Positions 56,900 through 64,000 of a stretch of 64,000 nt of DNA are shown piece by piece. The DNA lies in NCBI GenBank assembly GCA_036250225.1, contig JAPZLL010000014.1:496001-560000 (forward strand), given 5' to 3'. The position numbers and the translations under genes are program-made. This DNA is from Cercophora sp. LCS_1 (lineage: Eukaryota > Ascomycota > Sordariomycetes > Sordariales > Lasiosphaeriaceae). Position 1 is the stretch's first letter; each line of letters begins with the position of its first letter. The notes under the pieces are model-generated. The model saw only the letters and a list, made by a program, of their open reading frames with translations. It ran no database searches and was not told where the DNA came from.

Positions 56900-57767
56900 T
56901 TTTAGATATCATGAGGGCGTTGAAGATCATATCAGTTTGGTTTAGCTATGATAGGAGCATTGGAAGAGCACTGGAGGAGCATACGAGGAGTATTTGTTGG
57001 GTACTTTATCAAGACTTATTATTGAGGGGAGGGGGCAATATAACGAAGGCTGAGCCAATGGAGCCCAAGTTGAAACCAGTTTCACTGCCCACAGTGAATA
57101 AACACCATTGCCCCCCGCTAAGAAAACTACTGCTCCCGGTAAAGCTGTTATATCAGGGTATAGAGTCCACAACCGCCCGCATCAAACCCCCCAACAATGC
57201 AAACATGGGCAGGAAGACCACCCACAAAATCGGCCGCCGGTCTCCATCGACTGGTTCGCACTATGGCACGCATCTGAGACAGACGAAAAGAATCCCTTCC
57301 TGCTGATCTTGAAAGAAGCAGCCGATTCCCTCCCATTGTTATCAGTGATCACCCAAGAAAATAGAATACATGGGCGACCCGCGGCTCAATGAATCCTTCC
57401 CATGGCATATCCCCTGTTCGCGGGATCCTCCCCCTGCCCGTTTTTCCCGGTCTCGCCAATCACCAGTCCCATCACCCGACCGTACTATGCAAAAGGCATT
57501 CTCAACCCGGACGTCGCATGAACCAACGACAAAAGTACGCCTAACCACAGGCTAGATGCCGTCATCTCATTGCTGAAACGCGCCCCAACAAACGCAGCCC
57601 CTGTTCTTCGTCCGTGGGAAGGATTGCTATCCCCACGTGGGCGATCCTCCCGAAATATTCTAAAAGTTCTTTTGTCCGCTCGCATCTTGTTTTCGCCCGC
57701 TTGTTTCGACAGGCAAACTTTTGAGACAAAAGTACTCCCCAACTTGGGACATCAACAGGTTGCCAAA
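56900..57767. other. Intergenic, 868 bp
   Basis: No gene seen. This is the 3' flank of the hydrolase and the promoter of the Clr5 gene; overlapping short frames have no content. Confidence 0.5.
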
Positions 57768-59559
57768 ATGGACGACACAACCCCCAAACCACAACAAAAG
57801 TGGGCATCCGACGCCGACTTTACCACCCACCGCAAGAAAATCACAGACCTCTACCACGCCCACCCCCTACCCGTGCTGATGCGCACCATGGAGGCCGAAT
57901 ACAACTTTTTCGCAACGTAAAGCACCACTCTCCCGCACCAAGTTACACAACATATCCCCCACCCCCCGAAAACGACCTCCCACACCTCCACGGTTAAAAC
58001 TGACAGATCTCCAGCCCCAAAATGTACAAAACCCGTTTTCGCAGATGGGGTCTCTGGAAACACAACCAAGCCTCGACCGTCACCTCCATCATCCAGCTCA
58101 AACGGCAGCGCGACGCCGCCCACAAACCCTCGGAATTCACCCTCAACGGCCGCCCCGTCAACTACGAGCGCATCAAGTCGTACCTCCGCCGCAACGAAAA
58201 GATGCGACGTCTCCTCGAGTCCTCTTCTGCTCTCCCCACAGTATCACCAGATACGAAGTTGGCACTAGCGGCCCGCACGCCCTCCCCCTCCCCGGAACCA
58301 GTCACGGCACCCACCGCATTCCGCAACGAAGAGCAGTTGTACCATGCCATACGAAACTACTACGCCGGTGCGTTTGGAGCCGGACGGTGGGTTTTTGAAG
58401 GCTCCGACGAACGCGCGGTGGCGACGAAGCAAGGGTTACGACGAGGACAGGAGATCTGGCTGCGCTTCAGGACGGCGTTGCGCCTGCTTGAACGCGGTGG
58501 GGAGGGTGGCGCCAACGGTGGGAAGGAGGGTGACTACGCGCAGGGGGTGCGGTTGGTGCGGATTTCGTTTGCGGAGCTGGAGGGGGCGGTGTTGGGAGGT
58601 TGTGAAGCGCCCATGTTGTTCTTTTGGATTTTGCGTACAGTCCCCACCCCTTCCTTTCTTTCTTTCTTTTTTTCCCCACTTTTATCCAGTGGTGAAAATG
58701 GTCATGGGGATATGAGTGAGTTGCTGACGCAAACACTGCAGACGTCATGACCGTGTTCAGAGAGTCGACCGCTCGAGATTTCCGTGTGATCGAAACACAG
58801 CTGCTCAAGTATCTGTACGAGTTGACAGCCGCGGGTGGACACGCGATGGGAGCACTCTGGAAGATTCTGTGGCTCGCTGGGTTTGGGATCGACAGGCACA
58901 GGCATCATCTGCAGACGTGTCTCCGAGTCGCGCAGGGGGTTTTCGAGAAGTTTAATCCGGTCATGGCGCCGCAGACGGTAGATTTGTTGCTTTTTGGTGT
59001 TATCAACAGCTTGCCTCCCGGGGTTGGGGATCCTGCCCTCAAAGAGGCTGGATATAGCAACTTGTTTGCGCGACTTGAAGAGGCGGGTGGGTTTGATGGT
59101 CGGCATATGGATGTCATTTGCTGTTGGGCGGTTCATCGGAGACAACGTGAGTCTTGCTTAAGGGGCATGGTGAGAGATTACTGACGTGATGCAGACCGCT
59201 TGTATGAACAGGCCGAGGAACTGCTCCTCGACAAGGTGCTCCGGCGGCCAGACAGAATGAGGCTGCTGCCGCAGTTGCCTGCTGAGGCTTTCAACGTCTA
59301 CTCGCTGCTGACGACCATCAATACCGACATGCAGAGACCAGAGGTAGCCGAGGGGTATGTCCGCACGGCCATTGAGATTGCTCGGGGGCAATGGGAGGCT
59401 ACAGGAGAAGATGGTGACCTTTTTGAGGGGCTGAACGGCTTAGAAACAGCGCTTCGGGCACAAGGAAAGACAGACGAAGCCGACAAGGTCTCGGTGGAGC
59501 GCCAGGAACTAGTGAGACTATCGTTGGAAAAGGTGGGCGAAAAAGAGAACTCGGTCTGA
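57768..59559 (+). CDS. Clr5-domain protein
   Basis: Four exons (57768-57916, 58015-58634, 58742-59146, 59195-59559; introns 98, 107 and 48 nt) join in phase to 512 residues. The N-terminal 55 residues match the fungal Clr5 domain: KWASDADFTTHRKKITDLYH, LPVLMRTMEAEYNFFAT and, across the first intron, KMYKTRFRRWGLWKHN. A basic, Ser/Pro-rich linker follows. The C-terminal half is all-helical and may form TPR-like repeats (EELLLDKVLRRPDRMRLLPQ and YVRTAIEIARGQWEATGEDG). Clr5 was named from fission yeast silencing work; in filamentous fungi the domain is often fused to ankyrin or TPR-type regions, and the role is not established. Confidence 0.88.
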
Positions 59560-59671
59560 GAATGAGATGATCGGAATCAGGGGTATCTTGTTCCATTGGT
59601 AAACCTACTCGCCAGCCCGACAGTACCCAACCGTGCGCCTACCCAACCAGCCCTTTGTCCTACCGCCGGTT

Positions 59672-61089
59672 CTACCGCCGACCCATGCTCGGACCTGGTC
59701 GACCCCGGTTGTTGTATGGCCCCCATCCATGATCATTGCGTGGACCGTGCCGATGTGGAAAACTGTTCCGAGGCGCGTTGGCTGGCTGGCGAGGCGGGGG
59801 ATCTCGGATTGCCTCTTCCACCTCGACCTCATACTCTTCGTACACGTCGTCAAAGTATCGCGACACCGTATCCCGCTCTGCGCGTGCCTCGTCGGCATCA
59901 AAGACAAAGCGAAGGGTCCCTTCACTAGCGGGGCCTTTCCGTCTGACCGAGCTGCCTGTTGGCGCAGAGTTGTTGGTGGCCGGTGACCTGGCAGAACCCG
60001 GTGTCTGGGGCGGGGGATCTGTCGCGTCCTGCCCGCAGAGTCCACACCACCCCTTGAACCGCTGGTAGCCACCGGCATCCATCGACTTTGTGATATCAAG
60101 CTTGACGCTCGTCACCTTGTTGAAGTCGAACTGAGTGCCGACTTTGGTCGACTTCGGAAATTGGGTGTAGAGATCGAGAAGATCCATCATCGTCTCGTAA
60201 ATCTGCGAACTGCCAACGGTCTTCATCGAACTCTGGAGTTGCCTGACCTTGTCGTAGTCCTGCCCCAAAAAGAGCGCCGTAAGCCGAAGGATGGCCAGCG
60301 CCAACACGGCGCTAGTGTGTTTGATGGGCGCAAATGTTTTGTACACGTCGATCGACATGTCCCAGGCCGTCTCGAAAAACCTCTTGCCAGGACCTGAGCG
60401 TGTCGAGTCGCCACCCAACGAGAGCTTCCTGCAGAACTTGGACAGGAGCTTTTGCGGGTATGGGACTCGAAAGTCGAAGCCAACCGTCTCCAGAATGTGT
60501 CTCTCGAGGCCGACGGTGAATCTCGATGGTTGCTCAAACGCCTGACACAACATATTAGCTAGCGTTCATCGTGCGCCCCCGGGTAACTGACCTTGTCGTC
60601 CGGCGTCTTTCTGTCATTCTGGTGGCGGAGATTGTGCGCCGCACACAGAATCTCCCTTGACTTTTTGATCGTATCCTCGACTTTGCAGGCTGTGAACAGC
60701 GTGGCTAGGGCAACATCTTCGTAGCTATATTCCGAACTAGGGAAACGGATGCGAAACTTGTGATAGTAGATGGCTGCGGTGTCAAATGTCTTGACTGGAC
60801 TGCGAAGAGAAGGTCAGCGCCGCCGTCTGGACAAGCTCTGGTCTGTTGACAGGACTCACAGCTGTAGGCTTTCCCGCACCGTATCAATAAGCTGCACACC
60901 CTTCAACCGATAATTGTCTTCCCGTGCGACGTCATATCTTATGCTCCTAAGCATTTGCCGGATATTATGTTCTGTGAGGTACTGTGTCGGTATGGCTGCA
61001 AGACCGGAGGGAGGCCCGATTGGCAACGCTTCCTCGCCCGCTGCTTCGCCATTCGCGGCGCCGGATGGCTTCGTCTCCTGGGGCGCCAT
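59672..61089 (-). CDS. Ctk2-like cyclin (CTD kinase regulatory subunit)
   Basis: Three exons (61089-60860, 60799-60592, 60541-59672; introns 60 and 50 nt) join in phase to 435 residues. The cyclin box spans about residues 30-200: QYLTEHNIRQMLRSIRYDVA, TAAIYYHKFRIRFPSSEYSY, DVALATLFTACKVEDTIKKS, then ERHILETVGFDFRVPYPQKL. The order and spacing resemble fungal Ctk2 and cyclin K/L-type proteins, partners of the kinase that phosphorylates the RNA polymerase II tail. A second helical repeat and an Arg/Gly/Pro-rich disordered tail follow. It is convergent with the Clr5 gene (112 bp). Ctk2 versus another transcription cyclin is an inference from sequence feel. Confidence 0.85.
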
Positions 61090-62019
61090 CCCAGGTGCTG
61101 GGGGGGGGGAATAGTCGTGCGCTGTCGTGGCGAGTGTCGTGAAGCACTGCGACCTCAGGTTCTGGTGGCCAAGGTGGGGCTTCGGCGCAGGAGACCGTTT
61201 CGAGGTTCGTGGCCCCTTGAACTCGAGTCGACGATCCCCTCTTGGTGTTTTCGGTGGGAAAGGTCCGAGGCGAACGGGATTGCGACGGCGCAGTAGCGCG
61301 GTAGTTGGACGTGGTTGAGAACCTCAACAGGGGGGATCGAAAGGCTGTGGCGACATGACGTTGAGGTGGATGTTCCGACGCGTCCAACATTTTTGGTCCC
61401 TGTGGCGCGACGGGATTGCGATAAGATAAGAAAATCTGGAACAAGAAAATCTGGAACAAGAAAATCTATCCGCTATCGAACCGACCTTTCGGTCAGCGCC
61501 CTTACTTCGATCGGAAATAAAGAAAACGTGTTTCATAACTAACTCGGATAGTTTAAAACCCTATGGATAATGCCGGGTGTGTTTTTTACTTGGTGAACCG
61601 TTTGGTAAGCCCCGAAGATAACGCGCTGTGTATGTCCGCCTGCGGCTCTTTTGTCCGAAGGATGAGCAAGCAAACCAGGCCCCTGTCCTTCGTGGCCTCA
61701 GTGAACGGTAGCAAGCCCCTAACCCAACGGACAACTACATCAACACGCAAAGGCGAGCAAGATTCGCCGCTACATTTTACCAGACTGTTATGACCACTGT
61801 TGGCCGGAAACTCGGGATGCTGCCGAGCAAACACGGCACTTTGCTGAATATCATGTAGTTTGGCGGACTCTGCAGGCAAACCTGCTCCTTCCCTTCCAAA
61901 GATAAACTGCACCCAAATTCAGTCAACCAAGCCAAGTTGAGTCCCAACTACAAAAACCCAGAGACTTCCGAAATTCCCCATCTCATTTTCATCCATCTTC
62001 CAATCGTAAGAATCCCATC
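61090..62019. other. Intergenic between divergent genes
   Basis: This 930-bp promoter region of the cyclin (minus) and of the hypothetical gene at 62020 (plus) holds a short tandem repeat at 61428-61467 and no gene. Confidence 0.5.
61428..61467 (+). repeat. 15-bp tandem repeat, 2.7 copies
   Basis: The unit AAGAAAATCTGGAAC is repeated twice in full and once in part (last copy AAGAAAATCT). Confidence 0.9.
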
Positions 62020-62790
62020 ATGCCGCCCATCGACTACTCCAAATGGGCCACAGTCGACACCGACTCGGAGGGTGAAAACATGGCCAAGCCCTCCAAGCCA
62101 GCCCCAAAGGCCACACCCGCGCCCAAGCCCAACCCCCAACCTCAAGCCCAACCTCAAGCTCAACCCCAAGACCAAACCACGGCATCTGCCTCATCCTCAA
62201 CCTCCACCACTGGAACTACAGACAAGATCCCGGCCGTCATAATCCGCTCCGACGGCGAAAAACGCACCCGCCCCCCGTGGGGTCCCGTCACCGTCCCCTC
62301 CTCCCACCCCGTCTTCTCCAACTACCCGACCACCATGCTGATGGAACTCTCCATCCCCGTCGCCTTCCAACGCATCGACTCCGACGGTGCGCCACAACGC
62401 CTCTCAAGCTGGGACTGCGGCCCCGACGCTGACCTCGACAACCAGATGGTGACATATATGCACATCAACCCGCACACGGGGTTCGCGCCTGAGCAATGGC
62501 TGGGCGGCCGTATCGGGTCCGTCGTGGCTGCACGTCTGGACAAGAAACCGTTGCATCCGGAGCAGGTGGAGGGGATTTGGATGTATTGCGATGCGATACT
62601 CGATCGGTTTGGGGATGGGAATGGGCCGCCGACCAAGATGTATTCCAAGGAGGCGTTTGAGCGGTGGTGGGTACGGTATTGCGACGAGCAAGCAAGGATC
62701 AGACGGCATGAGAGGTGGGCGGAGTTGAAGGGGATTTGGGGCGAGCAGGGGTGGTATGAGCGGCCGGAATTTTTGGGGGATGTTCTCTGA
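62020..62790 (+). CDS. Conserved-looking fungal protein, unknown function
   Basis: A single exon of 256 residues. The start MPPIDYSKWATVDTDSEGE is followed by a Pro/Lys/Gln-rich stretch with short PQAQ repeats. The globular part from about residue 75 has no domain I recognise; it contains MLMELSIPVAFQRI, SWDCGPDADLDNQMVTYMHI and a Trp-rich, charged C-terminus (FERWWVRYCDEQARIRRHER). There are no signal peptide or membrane segments. The 'PIDYSKWxxxDTDSE' start is familiar from small cytosolic fungal proteins, but I cannot attach a role. Confidence 0.8.
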   Translation: MPPIDYSKWATVDTDSEGENMAKPSKPAPKATPAPKPNPQPQAQPQAQPQDQTTASASSSTSTTGTTDKIPAVIIRSDGEKRTRPPWGPVTVPSSHPVFSNYPTTMLMELSIPVAFQRIDSDGAPQRLSSWDCGPDADLDNQMVTYMHINPHTGFAPEQWLGGRIGSVVAARLDKKPLHPEQVEGIWMYCDAILDRFGDGNGPPTKMYSKEAFERWWVRYCDEQARIRRHERWAELKGIWGEQGWYERPEFLGDVL

Positions 62791-62905
62791 AGCTCTAAAG
62801 ATCCGACATCTGGGGTTTGTGAAGTTGTGAGCTGAGGTATAAGATATGGGCTATGACTTGACCTACGAACAAAAACGAGGAGAATACGTGACATGATGAC
62901 TCCCA

Positions 62906-64000
62906 CTAAGTCTTGGAACTGCTTCGACCCAGCAACAATCCCCCAAACGACCGCTTCTTGGCTGCCTCGGCCTTCTTGAGCGCCTGTTCAAACTCTTTTC
63001 TCCGTTGCTCTTCCTCTGCACGCTTCGCTTCCATCCTATCCCGCTCCGCTTTCAGCTCGGCCTCCAGCCTCCCCCGTGCCTCCCGTTCGGCTCGTTTCCT
63101 CGCTTCTACCGCCTCCATTCTCCTTTCCTCGGCGGCCCTGAGTTCGGCTTCAAGCTTCGCTCGCGCTATAGCTTCGGCCTCCATCTTTGCTCGCTCCAGA
63201 TGCGCCTTTGCCTCTTCTTGGGCCCGTCGCATTTCCTCCATCCGTCTAGCAAAAGCCTCTTCCGCATCCCTTCGTATCTTAGCCTCTATTTCACGCTGTT
63301 TCTCCTGCTCCTCCCTAAGGGCTTTGTCTTGTTTAAACTGTTCGAGCTGGGCTTTCATCAGTTCCACCTCGGGGTCAGGGACGCCTTCGCTCGTGGGCGG
63401 TGGTGGGGGTGCCTGGTATACGAAGGGATTTTGATACGGCATGTTTGGGTACATGCCCATGTAGTTTGAGTAGGGGTTGAAACCGCTCCCATAGAAACCG
63501 CCGTAACCTCCTGTCTGTGGTGACGCTGCGGGTGGGTAAAATGACATCTGTGGCTGTGAAGGGTATGGTTGCGCCGCCGCCGCCTGGTTTCCACTGAATA
63601 AGGGGTCAGGCGTACGGGCAGATGCTGAATAAAACGCCTTGTTGGACGTGACCGACGGTTCATCGTCTGAAAAGGAAGAGTCAGAAGATGTGTGAGTCTG
63701 ACGGGGCCTATCTGCAGACGGGCGAGGTTGAGGAAGAGCAGCCCTTCGATTAGTTGGAGCGCTTGAATTGAGTGCCTTCCGCCTTCTCTTGTACTCTTCG
63801 AAGCTCGTCATTCTCTCGCCGCTATTCGAAAAGGGATTCGAAGAAGGAACTGGTGCATCGAAACGGCCAGAGGGGGAGATATTGTCATTGTCCGTGGATT
63901 CTCCACCTCTATCCTCCAGTGGGACCGTCCCCGTTTCTTCACCACCGTGTGCCGTAGAGACAGATGTAGTCACTGTGACTGTTGCTTCGCTTCCATTTGG
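62906..64000 (-). CDS. Low-complexity and coiled-coil protein, 5' end outside window
   Basis: The minus-strand frame runs from the right edge of the window to the stop at 62906 without interruption, so the N-terminus lies beyond 64000. The visible 364 residues comprise a Ser/Thr/Asn-rich disordered part, a Gly/Tyr/Pro/Asn-rich segment (GGFYGSGFNPYSNYMGMYPN), and a long single-helix or coiled-coil region of alternating E/K/R/A (about 62990-63370, e.g. RMEEMRRAQEEAKAHLERAK). The last residues are SFGGLLLGRSSSKT. This could be a cytoskeletal or trafficking adaptor; no specific family is recognised. Confidence 0.8.
   Translation of the reverse strand, partial: PNGSEATVTVTTSVSTAHGGEETGTVPLEDRGGESTDNDNISPSGRFDAPVPSSNPFSNSGERMTSFEEYKRRRKALNSSAPTNRRAALPQPRPSADRPRQTHTSSDSSFSDDEPSVTSNKAFYSASARTPDPLFSGNQAAAAQPYPSQPQMSFYPPAASPQTGGYGGFYGSGFNPYSNYMGMYPNMPYQNPFVYQAPPPPPTSEGVPDPEVELMKAQLEQFKQDKALREEQEKQREIEAKIRRDAEEAFARRMEEMRRAQEEAKAHLERAKMEAEAIARAKLEAELRAAEERRMEAVEARKRAEREARGRLEAELKAERDRMEAKRAEEEQRRKEFEQALKKAEAAKKRSFGGLLLGRSSSKT

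Overview
This window is nuclear DNA from a filamentous ascomycete (Pezizomycotina, most likely a Sordariomycete). The signs are short introns of about 45-120 bp (GTAAGT/GTGAGT-type donors, CTAAC/CTGAC branch sites, CAG/TAG acceptors), GC-rich third codon positions, and families confined to or expanded in these fungi: HET, 2EXR, Clr5, DUF3632, DUF6594, fungal LysM/GH18 pairs, Zn2Cys6 regulators and a reducing polyketide synthase. I see no intact transposon and no CRISPR, prokaryotic or viral feature.

Layout. 0-5 kb: the end of an ankyrin protein, then a giant coiled-coil protein. 6.3-8.0 kb: a Dal5-type MFS permease. 8.2-19.4 kb: a nonself-recognition-like block in which 2EXR genes, all frame-broken, alternate with HET-domain genes (one relic, two largely intact), with a tRNA-Glu and a secreted protein between them. 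20.4-23.8 kb: a secreted guanyl-type RNase, a DUF3632 protein and an unknown protein. 23.8-28.6 kb: a ruined head-to-head LysM/GH18 chitinase pair. 28.9-35.0 kb: a UDP-glycosyltransferase, a BTB protein and an FAD monooxygenase. 35.4-38.7 kb: a divergent pair, a DUF6594 membrane protein and a protein joining a possible HeLo-like N-terminus to a retropepsin-like domain. 40.4-53.6 kb: a damaged secondary-metabolite locus (FSH1-type hydrolase, highly reducing PKS lacking its KS domain, Zn2Cys6 regulator, full-length ABCB exporter). 54.5-64 kb: ordinary genes (GH127-like hydrolase, Clr5 protein, Ctk2-like cyclin, two hypotheticals).

The most unusual observation is a repeated form of damage. At about 25.1 kb and again at about 41.05 kb, two divergently transcribed genes meet nose to nose and both lack their 5' ends, so the shared promoter and both N-termini are gone. 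The first pair also carries in-frame nonsense codons of the CAR-to-TAR kind (compatible with RIP) and several frameshifts. The biosynthetic locus keeps an apparently intact regulator and exporter although its PKS has lost the ketosynthase.

Frames are broken by one or two bases in several genes, often beside G runs. This may be real pseudogenisation or homopolymer error in the assembly, and I keep both possibilities open. Gene models were joined by hand from reading frames and splice signals; exon sums were checked for phase where stated.
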